A DNA stretch of 64,000 nucleotides from Rhizorhabdus dicambivorans (GTDB taxonomy: Bacteria; Pseudomonadota; Alphaproteobacteria; Sphingomonadales; Sphingomonadaceae), in assembly GCF_002355275.1 (NCBI RefSeq), contig NZ_CP023449.1:1838001-1902000 (forward strand). Direction: 5' to 3'. The notes under the pieces were generated by a model. It saw only the letters and a program-made list of their open reading frames with translations, made no database searches and was not told where the DNA came from. Positions 7,655 through 16,690 of the stretch are shown in pieces. The position numbers and the translations under genes were made by a program. Within the stretch, counting starts at the first letter, position 1. Each line of letters opens with the position of its first letter.

Positions 7655-9029
7655 GCTTTTCCATCCGGCGATAGAGCGAGCCGCGCGTCAGCCCCAGTTC
7701 GGCGGCGGCGGCCGAGATGTTGTAGGCGTGTTTCTGCAGCGCGCGTTCGATCATCTGCTTTTCGGCGCGTTCGAGGTTGAGATCGGTCGCTGGAGCAGCA
7801 GTCGCCTGGATCTTCACCGCCGGGGCGCCGCGCGACAGCGGGAAATCGGCGAGCGCATAGGCGTCCCCCTGTGCCAGGATGACGGCGCGCTCGGCGGCGT
7901 GACGGAGTGCGCGGACGTTGCCCGGCCAGCTATAATCCTGGAGCGCGGCCAGCACGTCGCGGGGCAGTTCGCGTTCCGGCGCGCCATATTTGCGCGCGTA
8001 GAGATCGAGGAAATGGGTGAGCAGCACCGGCACGTCCTCGGGCCGTTCGCGCAACGGCGGCAGCTCTATCTCGACCGTGTTGAGCCGAAACAGCAGGTCG
8101 GGCCGGAACACCCGGTCGTCATGAAGCCGCTCGGGTGACAGGTTGGTGGCCGAGACGATGCGGACATCGATCGCGGCCGACTTGTTCGATCCGACCGGGG
8201 TCACCTGCCGCTGTTCCAGCGCGGTCAGCAGGCGCGGCTGGAGATGGAGCGGCAGGTTGCCGATCTCGTCGAGGAACAACGTGCCGCCGTCCGCCGCCTG
8301 GAGCCGGCCGATCCGGTCGGCGCGGGCGTCGGTGAAGGCGCCCTTCACATGGCCGAACAGCTCGCTGTCGATCAGGCTTTCGGCGATCGCGCCCATGTCG
8401 ACCGACACCAGCGCGTGCGCGGCGCGGCGCGAACGGCGGTGGATCTCGCGCGCCACCAGTTCCTTGCCGGTGCCGTTCTCGCCCAGGATCAGGACATTGG
8501 CCTCGGTCGGCGCCGCCCGCTCGATCAGCGAAAGGACATGGCGGATCGCGGGCGAGCGGCCTAGCAGGGGCGTCCCGCCCGCCGGGTAGGACAGGGCGGA
8601 TACCTTGGCACGCTCGACATCGGTGGCGCGGCGCGAAGCGCGCAGTCTGGCGGCGGTGGCGACGGTGGCGAGCAGCCGGTCGTTCGACCAGGGCTTGGAG
8701 ACGAAATCGGTGGCGCCGCGCTTCATCGTCTCCACCGCGATGCCGACGCCGGCATGGGCGGTGATCAGCACGACGACCGCGTCCGGATCGTCCGCCAGGA
8801 TGCGTTCGAGCCAGTGGAAGCCTTCGGCCGCGTCGGTGGCGCCGCGCGCGAAATTGGCGTCGAGCAGGATCACGTCGGGGGAGCGCGCGGCGATGGCGGC
8901 CATCGCCTCATCCGGCGAGGTGAAGCACGCGATCTCGGCGAATATGTTCTTCAGCGTCAGCCGCGCGGCGAGCAGAATGTCCTGATCGTCGTCGACGATG
9001 ATCGCCAGATCGAATGTGCTCAATGTCAT
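7644..9029 (-). CDS. NtrC-family sigma-54-dependent response regulator
   Basis: A 461-residue enhancer-binding protein. The receiver domain (1-125) has DDDQD at the acidic pocket and the phospho-acceptor Asp57 in ILLDANF. The AAA+ domain (about 165-400) shows Walker A GENGTGKE, a GAFTDA loop in place of the usual GAFTGA that contacts sigma-54, and arginine-finger segments. A Fis-type helix-turn-helix ends the protein (NISAAAAELGLTRGSLYRRM). The GAFTDA variant also occurs in intact regulators, so loss of function need not follow. A palindrome with TGTCC/GGACA arms lies 18 bases before the start codon, which suggests self-control. It should activate the sigma-54 promoter at 9267. Confidence 0.92.
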   Translation of the reverse strand: MTLSTFDLAIIVDDDQDILLAARLTLKNIFAEIACFTSPDEAMAAIAARSPDVILLDANFARGATDAAEGFHWLERILADDPDAVVVLITAHAGVGIAVETMKRGATDFVSKPWSNDRLLATVATAARLRASRRATDVERAKVSALSYPAGGTPLLGRSPAIRHVLSLIERAAPTEANVLILGENGTGKELVAREIHRRSRRAAHALVSVDMGAIAESLIDSELFGHVKGAFTDARADRIGRLQAADGGTLFLDEIGNLPLHLQPRLLTALEQRQVTPVGSNKSAAIDVRIVSATNLSPERLHDDRVFRPDLLFRLNTVEIELPPLRERPEDVPVLLTHFLDLYARKYGAPERELPRDVLAALQDYSWPGNVRALRHAAERAVILAQGDAYALADFPLSRGAPAVKIQATAAPATDLNLERAEKQMIERALQKHAYNISAAAAELGLTRGSLYRRMEKHGL

Positions 9030-9046
9030 GCTCGGTAGCTATGGAC

Positions 9047-9062
9047 TGTCCGGAATTGGACA
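9047..9062. promoter_or_regulatory. candidate enhancer site 1 for the NtrC-like regulator
   Basis: Inverted repeat TGTCC-N6-GGACA, centred about 18-33 bases upstream of the regulator gene and about 238 bases upstream of the predicted start of the ABC operon transcript. A related repeat occurs at 9199-9226. Position and symmetry suit an upstream activating sequence that may also serve self-regulation. Binding is inferred. Confidence 0.5.
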
Positions 9063-9088
9063 ATCAAGGGTCGTGCCAACCCTTAGTA

Positions 9089-9185
9089 CGTCATGCCAGC
9101 GAAGGCTGGCATCCATGTCTGTGGCCTTCTCCGATGTCATCGGATGACGGGAGAGACATGGACCCCAGCCTTCGCTGGGGTGACG
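9089..9185. repeat. 97-bp palindromic repeat, copy 1
   Basis: The unit begins CGTCA and ends TGACG, its reverse complement. It contains a stem CCAGC-GAAG-GCTGG on the left, a stem CCCCAGC-CTTC-GCTGGGG on the right and an outer CCATGTCT/AGACATGG pairing around a variable middle. Copy 2 at 11319-11415 has the same length and architecture. It is a REP/MITE-like element and lies between the two enhancer candidates. Confidence 0.85.
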
Positions 9186-9198
9186 AATGTTCGGATGC

Positions 9199-9226
9199 GG
9201 ACAGTCCGACTGTCCGAAAATGGACG
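9199..9226. promoter_or_regulatory. candidate enhancer site 2 for the NtrC-like regulator
   Basis: Three half-sites lie close together: GGACAG at 9199-9204, CTGTCC at 9210-9215 (a perfect 6-base inverted repeat with a 5-base spacer) and GGACG at 9222-9226. The last two reproduce the TGTCC-N6-GGAC spacing of site 1. The cluster is centred about 75-85 bases upstream of the predicted transcript start. Confidence 0.5.
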
Positions 9227-9266
9227 GTCGCTCAGCAGGATCGCTGGAAATCCGGTCTTCCCCACT

Positions 9267-9281
9267 TGGCACGCCGATTGC
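9267..9281 (+). promoter_or_regulatory. sigma-54 (-24/-12) promoter
   Basis: TGGCAC-N5-TTGC (TGGCACGCCGATTGC) matches the sigma-54 consensus exactly. It lies on the plus strand just before the ABC export operon and opposite an NtrC-type gene. The expected transcript start is near 9293, only two bases before the ATG at 9295. Confidence 0.88.
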
Positions 9282-9294
9282 GTAGCTCGCCGCC

Positions 9295-10605
9295 ATGAGC
9301 GTAGTCCCCATGAAGAATGAACCCGAGCCCGCGGCCCATAGCGGCGGCGCGATGGACCGGGTCATCGAGAAAAAGGGCCTGTCGCCGCGTATGAAGATCG
9401 GGGGCGGGATAGCGCTGCTGCTCGCCGCCATCCTGCTGTTCTGGTGGTTCGCGCCGCGCGGATCGAGCCAGACGGTCGAGGCGCAGCGTCTCGCCATCTC
9501 CGAGGTGAAACAGGGCACCTTCGACGATTTCCTGCCCCTGCGCGCGCGCGTCACCCCCCTGCTGACCGTCTATCTCGACGCAGTCGAAGGCGGTCGGGTC
9601 GAGAAGATCCTGGTCGAGGACGGGGCCACGGTGGTGAAGGGGCAACTGCTCGCCGAGCTTTCCAATGCGGACCTCCAGCTCTCGACGCTGGCACGCGAGA
9701 CCGAGGTGGCCGAGCAGCTCAACAATCTCCGGACCACCGAACTGGCCCTGTCGCGCACGCGCCTGGAGAATGAACGCAACATCATCCAGGCCGATCTGGA
9801 TGCGACCAAGGCCCGTCGGCAATATGAATTGCAGGCGCCGCTCGCCGCGAAGGGGTTCGTCGCGGGCAGGGTCTTCCGGGACACCTCGGACGATTATCAA
9901 TATCAGGTGAAGCGCGGCCGCGTCCTCCGCGCCGCGCAGGCCAATGACGAGCGGCTCCAGTCGAGCCAGCTGTCGCAGCTCCGTGCCACCGCCGCTTCGC
10001 TTCAGTCGGCGCTCGCCATCGCCCATGCCAATCTCGATCAGCTCAAGCTGCGCGCGCCGGTATCGGGCCAGCTCACCGCCTTCTCGATCCAGGTCGGCCA
10101 GTCGATGAGCCGGGGCGAGCGGATCGGCCAGATCGACAGCCCCGGCCGCACCAAGCTGGAGGCGGGGGTCGACGAATATTATCTCGGCCGGGTCCAGCCC
10201 GGGCAGAAGGCGACCATCGAGCTGGGCGGCAAGACCTATCGGATGAAGGTCGCCAAGATCTATCCGCAGGTGAAGAATGGCGAATTCCAGGTCGACCTGT
10301 GGTTCGTCGATCCCGAGCCGGCCGGGATGCAGCGTGGCCAGTCGCTCCAGGCGAAGCTGATCCTCGGCGATCCGAGCCCGGCGCGGCTGCTGCCCAGCGG
10401 CAGCTGGTACACCGACACCGGCGGCGCCTGGGTGTTCGTCGTCGATCCCGACGGCGACGGCGCGATCCGCCGCGCCGTCCGGCTCGGCCGCCGCAACAGC
10501 GATTATATCGAAATCCTCGACGGGCTCGATCCCGGCGAGAAGGTCATCACCTCATCCTATGCCGGCTTCCTCGACAGGACGCGGCTCGACCTCCAGCGCG
10601 ACTGA
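9295..10605 (+). CDS. HlyD/MacA-like periplasmic adaptor of ABC exporter
   Basis: A 436-residue membrane-fusion protein. One membrane segment lies at about residues 38-58, followed by a lipoyl-like half (EGGRVEKILVEDGATVVKGQ), a long coiled-coil hairpin (about 115-240), the second lipoyl half (LRAPVSGQLTAFSIQVGQ) and a beta-barrel domain. It should link an inner-membrane ABC permease to an outer-membrane channel. It is the first gene of a three-gene operon with the ATPase 11 bases downstream. No clear ribosome binding site precedes either ATG (9295 or 9310); with the predicted start at 9293, the first would give an almost leaderless mRNA. Substrate unknown. Confidence 0.88.
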   Translation: MSVVPMKNEPEPAAHSGGAMDRVIEKKGLSPRMKIGGGIALLLAAILLFWWFAPRGSSQTVEAQRLAISEVKQGTFDDFLPLRARVTPLLTVYLDAVEGGRVEKILVEDGATVVKGQLLAELSNADLQLSTLARETEVAEQLNNLRTTELALSRTRLENERNIIQADLDATKARRQYELQAPLAAKGFVAGRVFRDTSDDYQYQVKRGRVLRAAQANDERLQSSQLSQLRATAASLQSALAIAHANLDQLKLRAPVSGQLTAFSIQVGQSMSRGERIGQIDSPGRTKLEAGVDEYYLGRVQPGQKATIELGGKTYRMKVAKIYPQVKNGEFQVDLWFVDPEPAGMQRGQSLQAKLILGDPSPARLLPSGSWYTDTGGAWVFVVDPDGDGAIRRAVRLGRRNSDYIEILDGLDPGEKVITSSYAGFLDRTRLDLQRD

Positions 10606-10616
10606 AAGGACATCTT

Positions 10617-11297
<681 letters not shown>

Positions 11298-11318
11298 GGG
11301 CAAGCAGAACATAAGAGC

Positions 11319-11415
11319 CGTCATTCCTGCGAAGGCAGGAATCCATGTCTCTCCCGGCATCAGATGCCATCGCGAGCGGAGACAGACATGGACCCCAGCC
11401 TCCGCTGGGGTGACG
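11319..11415. repeat. 97-bp palindromic repeat, copy 2
   Basis: Same length and architecture as the copy at 9089-9185: CGTCA/TGACG ends, stem TTCCTGC-GAAG-GCAGGAA on the left, CCCCAGC-CTCC-GCTGGGG on the right, CCATGTCT/AGACATGG in between. The central 30-40 bases differ. It lies between the ATPase and permease genes and could affect the ratio of the two products by forming a hairpin in the mRNA. Confidence 0.85.
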
Positions 11416-11434
11416 AAAATGGAAGGGCAGGGAT

Positions 11435-13930
11435 ATGTGGCGCAATTATCTGACGGTCGGCATCCGGGCGCTGGCGAAGAACAAGGTCTATGCCTTCATC
11501 AACATCTTCGGCCTCGCCATCGGCATGGCGGCCTGCCTGCTGATCCTGCTCTTCGTCCGCTACGAGATGAATTACGATCGCTGGCTTCCGAACAGTGAGA
11601 ATATCTACCAGCTGCAGAGTTGGTATCACTGGCGCGATACGGGGGAGGATCAGCGTCTCCAGCTGACGACCTACACATCGGCGGCCGCGATCCGGAAGGA
11701 TTTCCCGCAGGTCGCCAACGCTGCCTATCTGTTCACCAACAACCCCGTGTTCGTGAAGGAGGGCCAGACCTCCTACACTGAGAATTATTGGTTCACCGAT
11801 GGCGATTTCCTGGACATCGTGCCTTTTCCGGTGGTGCGCGGCGCGCGCCGGCTCACCGCAAATGGCCAAGCCTTCATCACGCAAGCCGAAGCCGTGAAGC
11901 GCTACGGGGCCGAGGATGTGGTCGGCAAGACAATGTCGGTGATCACCCGGGGCAAGCATGTCGATTATCGGATTGTCGGCGTATTGAAGGATATTCCGAA
12001 GTCTTCGCACTTCAAGGTCAACGCTTTGATCCGCATGGACATCCCCGCTTATTGGGGGCCGGAAGGGCGGCAACAGCTTACCTGCTGGGGCTGCCAGAAC
12101 GGGTTCGTCTATCTGCGGCTGAAACCCGGCTCCGACGTGAAGGCGATGGAGGCGATGCTCCCGGCCTGGGAGAAGCGCAACATTCCCGATGTTATGCAGG
12201 GTGACTTGCGCACCAACCAGGGGGACGAGCAGGACTGGCATTTTGTCAACGTCAGGGACGTTCATCTCGGCGCCGGGCAGGATGGCGCGATGACCCCGGG
12301 CAACGATCGCCGGACGATTGCCACCTTCGCGATCATCGCGCTGCTGATCCTGGGCATGGCGGTGGTCAACTTCACCAACCTCGCCACCGCCCGGGCCAGC
12401 CAGCGCGCGCGTGAAGTGGCGCTGCGCAAGGTGCTGGGCGCCAACCGCCGCCAGCTGATCGTCCAGTTTATCGGGGAATCGCTGTTGATCGCGGCGCTCG
12501 CGATGTTGATCGCGCTGGCCATGGTCGAACTTTCGATGCCGTTCCTCGCCAATTTCCTGAACGCCGATCTGGCGGTCGTCTATCTGGGCAGCGGAGGTAT
12601 AGCGCTGCCTGTGATCGCGCTGGTGCTGGTCGTCGGCGTACTGGGTGGCCTCTATCCGGCCTTCTTCCTGTCGCGCTTCCAGCCTGCCACGGTGCTCAAG
12701 GCCAACAAGTCCTCGGCTGAGACCTCCGGATCGGGCCGGCTGCGCAACGTGCTGGTCGTCGGCCAGTTCGCGGTGTCGATCGGGCTGATCATCTGTACTG
12801 CTGTCGTCTATCTTCAGACTGTTTACGCCCGCACCGTCGATCCGGGTTTCAAGCGCGAGAATATCGTTCAGATGGAGGGGCTCTCCCGTGCTCAGTTGAT
12901 CGATAAGGGCGACATGATCGTCGAGCAGATGAAGCGCGTTCCCGGCATCGAGGCGGTGGGAAGGAGCGGCATCGGCGTGGGCACCGACAACAACAGCAGC
13001 AATGGCTGGAACCTGCCCGGCCGATCGGAGCCGGTCTCGATCGACAGCTATAATGTCGACCGCGGCTTCCTGGAGGCGATGGGGCTGAAGCTGGTCGCTG
13101 GTCGCTGGTTCGACGATCGCGCGATGGACGATTCCACCATCCCCTATGGCGATGACGGGACGGCGGAGACCGCACTGGCCCGGCGCGGCGTCAATGTCGT
13201 GATCAACCAGCTGGCGGCGAAGCGCCTCGGCTTTGCTGACCCGGCGCAGGCGATCGGCAAGACCTTCAAGGCAAGCCTCGTCCAGAGCGAATATGGGCTG
13301 GTGCCGACGACGATCGTCGGTGTGGTCGCCGATGCGCGCTTCCGCTCGGTCCGCCTGCCGCTCGATCCGATCGCGTTCCAGAACGCGCATCAGGGCCACC
13401 AATTCCTGGTCGTCCGCTACCACGGCAATCCGGCCGACATGCGCGGCAGGCTGGAGCGGGCGTGGCGCGGCATCACCAGCGACGTGCCTTTCGACGCCAA
13501 GCTGAGCGAGGACGTGATCCAGGAACTCTACGAGGCCGACGACGCGCGGGCGAAAACCTTCGCGGGCTTCGCGATCCTGTCGATCATCGTCGGCTGCCTC
13601 GGCCTGTTCGGTCTCGCCGCGTTCACCGCCGAACGTCGCACGAAGGAGATCGGCATCCGCAAGGTACTGGGCGCCCGTACGCCGGATATCGTCCGGCTGC
13701 TCGTCTGGCAGTTCAGCCGTCCGGTGCTCGTCGCGAACCTGATCGCCTGGCCGATTGCCTGGTGGGTGATGCGCGACTGGCTGAACAGCTTCGATACCCG
13801 CATCGCGCTGGGGCCGACGCCCTTCCTGGCCGCCGGCCTGCTGGCCCTGGTCATCGCGATCGGCACGATCGGTGCGCATGCCTTCCGGGTGGCGCGGGCG
13901 AACCCGATCCATGCGCTGCGCTATGAATGA
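11435..13930 (+). CDS. MacB/FtsX-type ABC transporter permease
   Basis: An 831-residue inner-membrane permease with two FtsX-like modules. The first membrane segment lies at about residues 20-45 and is followed by a periplasmic MacB_PCD domain. The first FtsX core (about 285-400) contains REVALRKVLGA. A second membrane segment and periplasmic domain start near residue 430, and the second FtsX core (about 700-831) carries KEIGIRKVLGA. The duplicated form is common beside NtrC-type two-component systems in Gram-negative bacteria. The ATG follows AAGGGCAGGG. A 97-bp repeat separates it from the ATPase gene, but no promoter was recognised there, so it is probably in the same operon. Confidence 0.9.
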   Translation: MWRNYLTVGIRALAKNKVYAFINIFGLAIGMAACLLILLFVRYEMNYDRWLPNSENIYQLQSWYHWRDTGEDQRLQLTTYTSAAAIRKDFPQVANAAYLFTNNPVFVKEGQTSYTENYWFTDGDFLDIVPFPVVRGARRLTANGQAFITQAEAVKRYGAEDVVGKTMSVITRGKHVDYRIVGVLKDIPKSSHFKVNALIRMDIPAYWGPEGRQQLTCWGCQNGFVYLRLKPGSDVKAMEAMLPAWEKRNIPDVMQGDLRTNQGDEQDWHFVNVRDVHLGAGQDGAMTPGNDRRTIATFAIIALLILGMAVVNFTNLATARASQRAREVALRKVLGANRRQLIVQFIGESLLIAALAMLIALAMVELSMPFLANFLNADLAVVYLGSGGIALPVIALVLVVGVLGGLYPAFFLSRFQPATVLKANKSSAETSGSGRLRNVLVVGQFAVSIGLIICTAVVYLQTVYARTVDPGFKRENIVQMEGLSRAQLIDKGDMIVEQMKRVPGIEAVGRSGIGVGTDNNSSNGWNLPGRSEPVSIDSYNVDRGFLEAMGLKLVAGRWFDDRAMDDSTIPYGDDGTAETALARRGVNVVINQLAAKRLGFADPAQAIGKTFKASLVQSEYGLVPTTIVGVVADARFRSVRLPLDPIAFQNAHQGHQFLVVRYHGNPADMRGRLERAWRGITSDVPFDAKLSEDVIQELYEADDARAKTFAGFAILSIIVGCLGLFGLAAFTAERRTKEIGIRKVLGARTPDIVRLLVWQFSRPVLVANLIAWPIAWWVMRDWLNSFDTRIALGPTPFLAAGLLALVIAIGTIGAHAFRVARANPIHALRYE

Positions 13931-13935
13931 ATTTT

Positions 13936-14066
13936 AAGATCCTCCCTACGCGCAGCGTGGGGAGGGGTAGCCACGCTCGACCGTTACGCTGATGGAGAGG
14001 TTGTAAACCCCTCCACCATCCTGCAAGTGGTCTCCCTCCCCATCGCTGCGCGATAGGGAGGATCTT
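13936..14066. repeat. 131-bp inverted-repeat element
   Basis: The ends AAGATCCTCCCTACGCGCAG and CTGCGCGATAGGGAGGATCTT are imperfect inverted copies, and GGGGAGG/CCTCCCC extend the pairing inward. The element fills the gap between the permease and lgt genes. It has no coding capacity and resembles a MITE or large REP-type element. It could end transcription from the ABC operon. Confidence 0.75.
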
Positions 14067-14127
14067 GGCTTCCTCTCCCCGCATCCCCCGGCTATGGCAG
14101 GGGCACACCAGCCTCCGGGGGACGATC

Positions 14128-14967
14128 TTGCAACTGCCCGTCTTCGCAGCCGCCGCCCAGGCGCTTCATTTCGACGATCTTCACCTGAACCCGATCGTGC
14201 TCGATATCGGCTTCCTCCAGGTCCACTGGTATTCGCTGGCCTATATCGCCGGCATCCTGCTCGGCTGGTATTATCTGACCAGGCTGATCGCCCAGCCCAA
14301 TGCGCCGATGGCGCGGCGCCATGCCGATGATCTCGTCTTCTACGCCACCGTGGGCATCCTGGCCGGCGGGCGGCTTGCCTATGTGTTCTTCTACCAGCCC
14401 GATATCCTGCTCCACCCGCTCGACATATTGAAGCTGTGGCAGGGGGGCATGTCCTTCCATGGCGGTGCGCTCGGCGTGTCGCTCGGCATTGTCTACCTGG
14501 CTCGCAAGGAGGGGCTGAGCTGGCTGCGCATCCACGACTATGTCGCCTGCTGCGCGCCCTTCGGGCTGTTCTTCGGCCGCATTGCCAATTTCGTGAATGG
14601 CGAATTGTGGGGCCGCCCCACCGACGCGCCCTGGGCGATCATCTTTCCGAGCGCTCCGGACGGCCTGCCGCGCCATCCGAGCCAGCTCTATGAGGCAGGG
14701 CTGGAGGGGCTGGTGCTAGGTCTGGTCCTGGCCTTCTTCTTCTGGCGCACCAATGCCCGCAACCAGCCGGGCAAGCTCGTCGGCATCTTCCTGCTCGGCT
14801 ACGGCCTCAGCCGCTTCATCGTCGAGTATTTCCGCGAACCCGACGTGCAGCTGGGCACGCTGAGCTGGGGGTTGACGATGGGCCAGACCCTGACCGTGCC
14901 GATGCTGATCGGCGGCCTCTACCTGGTCGCCACCGCCTCGAAGCGGCCCTCGATCGATGCGGCTTAG
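14128..14967 (+). CDS. lgt: prolipoprotein diacylglyceryl transferase
   Basis: Lgt moves a diacylglyceryl group from phosphatidylglycerol to the lipobox Cys of prolipoproteins in the inner membrane. The protein shows about seven membrane segments, an N-terminal [17 protein letters not shown], the [11 protein letters not shown] segment and the Lgt signature [15 protein letters not shown]. The frame is open from a TTG at 14065 inside the preceding repeat, but the TTG at 14128 is preferred because GGGGGA lies six bases before it; no in-frame ATG exists in the region. The length of 279 residues fits the family. The methyltransferase gene follows after 51 bases. Confidence 0.95.
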   Translation: MQLPVFAAAAQALHFDDLHLNPIVLDIGFLQVHWYSLAYIAGILLGWYYLTRLIAQPNAPMARRHADDLVFYATVGILAGGRLAYVFFYQPDILLHPLDILKLWQGGMSFHGGALGVSLGIVYLARKEGLSWLRIHDYVACCAPFGLFFGRIANFVNGELWGRPTDAPWAIIFPSAPDGLPRHPSQLYEAGLEGLVLGLVLAFFFWRTNARNQPGKLVGIFLLGYGLSRFIVEYFREPDVQLGTLSWGLTMGQTLTVPMLIGGLYLVATASKRPSIDAA

Positions 14968-15018
14968 CGATTTGCTAACCATGTTCCGCTATCACGCGAC
15001 GGTTTCTACGTCGCAGAT

Positions 15019-16092
15019 ATGGCCATGATGACAATACAGGACGCGCTCTCCGAAGCGCTGATCGAGAGGATCAGGGAAGAGGGACCCATTCCCGTCGCCG
15101 ACTATATGGAGGCGGCGAACGGCCATTATTACGCGTCGCACGATCCCTTCGGCGTGAAGGGCGACTTCATCACATCGCCCGAGATCAGCCAGATGTTCGG
15201 CGAGATGATCGGCATCTGGTTCGCCGACCTGTGGGCCCGGTCGCGCACGCACGACGTCCATTATGTCGAGCTAGGCCCCGGTCGCGGCACGCTCGCCGCC
15301 GACGCGCTGCGGGCAATCGGGGCGCAGGGGCGCCACCCCATATCGGTCCATTTCGTCGAGACCAGCCCGGTGCTGCGCAAGCTGCAGAAGGAACGGGTGC
15401 CGCACGCCACCTGGCACGACAGCATCGCGACCTTGCCCACCACCGGGCCGATGATCATCATCGCCAACGAATTCTTCGATGCGCTGCCGTTCCGCCAATA
15501 TATCAAGACCTATGGCGGTTGGCGTGAGCGGATGGTCCGCCATGGCGTGGAGGGGTTCGAACCGGTGCCCGGCACCGAACCCGTCGAGGACCTCATTCCC
15601 GAGCATCTCCACGCGGCGCACGCCGGCAGCATCTACGAGACCTCGCCCGCCGGCCTGCTGATCGCCCGCGCGCTCGCGGCCCGCGTCGCGCGGCAGGGGG
15701 GGGCGCTGCTCGCGATCGACTATGGCCATGAGAATTACGACGCCGGCGACACGCTCCAGGCGCTCAACGCCCATGCCTATGCCGATGTGTTCAGCAATCC
15801 CGGCCAGAACGACCTGACCTGCCATGTCGACTTCACCGCGCTGGGCGCGGCCGGCAAGCTGGGCGGGGCGCGGGTCGAGGGGCCGGTGTCGCAAAGCTAT
15901 TTCCTCGGCACGCTCGGCATAACCGCGCGGGCCGCCGCGCTCGCCCGCCGCCATCCCGACCGTCAGGAGGAGATCGGCAGCGCCCACCACCGCCTGACCT
16001 CGGAAGAGGAGATGGGCACGCTGTTCCGCGCGATCGCGATGGTCGCGCCGCGCTGGCCCAAGCCGGCGGGTTTCGAGGTGGTGGAGGGTTGA
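15019..16092 (+). CDS. MidA/NDUFAF7-family SAM-dependent methyltransferase
   Basis: A 357-residue class I SAM-dependent methyltransferase of the DUF185/MidA family, whose mitochondrial member NDUFAF7 methylates an arginine of a complex I subunit. Seen in sequence are the family start (YMEAANGHYYASHDPFGVKG), DFITSPEISQMFGEMIG, the SAM-binding VELGPGRGTLAAD and IIANEFFDALPFRQY. In bacteria an equivalent role in complex I is plausible but unproven. It lies 51 bases after lgt and is probably co-transcribed. A palindromic repeat follows the stop. Confidence 0.9.
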   Translation: MAMMTIQDALSEALIERIREEGPIPVADYMEAANGHYYASHDPFGVKGDFITSPEISQMFGEMIGIWFADLWARSRTHDVHYVELGPGRGTLAADALRAIGAQGRHPISVHFVETSPVLRKLQKERVPHATWHDSIATLPTTGPMIIIANEFFDALPFRQYIKTYGGWRERMVRHGVEGFEPVPGTEPVEDLIPEHLHAAHAGSIYETSPAGLLIARALAARVARQGGALLAIDYGHENYDAGDTLQALNAHAYADVFSNPGQNDLTCHVDFTALGAAGKLGGARVEGPVSQSYFLGTLGITARAAALARRHPDRQEEIGSAHHRLTSEEEMGTLFRAIAMVAPRWPKPAGFEVVEG

Positions 16093-16098
16093 CCTTTC

Positions 16099-16216
16099 TC
16101 TCCCTCTCCCGTTGGCGGGAGAGGATGGGGCGAGGGTCCTTTCTCTTTTTCCCGGCTCCTGGAAACGGGGTTGAGTTGGTCGAAAAGACCCTCTCCCGCG
16201 AACGCGGGAGAGGGGG
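16099..16216. repeat. paired CCCTCTCCCG palindromes (REP-like)
   Basis: Two hairpins of the same family: CCTCTCCCG-TTGG-CGGGAGAGG near 16103-16124, and a perfect 12-base stem at 16189-16200/16203-16214 with a two-base loop. About 65 bases with little symmetry separate them. The pair lies between convergent genes (methyltransferase and EF-hand), where it may also stop transcription. Confidence 0.75.
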
Positions 16217-16219
16217 GCA

Positions 16220-16660
16220 TCACCCCTCGCTCTCGGGTACGCAGGGTGCCGGGCGCGCCGTCTTGCGGGCGATCCGGGTAGTCGCGAATTCCTCGGTGGT
16301 CAGCGTTGCGTTCTTGTCGCCATCGGCCTTGGCGAAGCGGTCGGTGGTCTTGACCGACCATTCCTCGAAGCTCAGCCGGCCGTCGCCGTTTACGTCGAGC
16401 CTGGCATAGGCCTTGCGCCGGCTGGCGAGGAATTCCTCGCGGCTGACCTTGCCGTCCTTGTCCTTGTCGTAGCGTCCGAAGCGCTTCTCCTCGCGGGTCT
16501 TCTCGGTCGCGGCGGGCGGTTCGGCGAGCGGGGTCGGCTCGGCCGCCTGGAGCGGGGCGGCCGGCGCCAGTTGCGGTCCCTTGTCGAAGCTCTGCCACAG
16601 GGCCACGCCGCCGCCCACCAGCAGCACCCCGGCCAGCACGCCCACCAGATATCGCCACAT
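16220..16660 (-). CDS. membrane-anchored EF-hand protein
   Basis: A 146-residue protein with an N-terminal membrane anchor (LVGVLAGVLLVGGGVAL), an Ala/Pro-rich linker and three EF-hand-like loops: DKDKDGKVSREEF, DVNGDGRLSFEEW and DGDKNATLTTEEF. The first two have ideal calcium-ligand spacing; the third lacks the central Gly. It should face the periplasm and bind calcium. Such EF-hand proteins are frequent and uncharacterised in sphingomonads. It is upstream of no obvious partner; a squalene/phytoene-synthase-like gene precedes it on the same strand with a 30-base gap. Confidence 0.85.
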   Translation of the reverse strand: MWRYLVGVLAGVLLVGGGVALWQSFDKGPQLAPAAPLQAAEPTPLAEPPAATEKTREEKRFGRYDKDKDGKVSREEFLASRRKAYARLDVNGDGRLSFEEWSVKTTDRFAKADGDKNATLTTEEFATTRIARKTARPAPCVPESEG

Positions 16661-16690
16661 AGCCCGTCTCCCCGTCGTGACGGAGCGAGA

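Noticed and set aside
11360-13912. 850-residue open frame antisense to the ABC permease
   Set aside because: Low-complexity, charged translation with no domains, while the plus strand encodes a clear FtsX-type permease.
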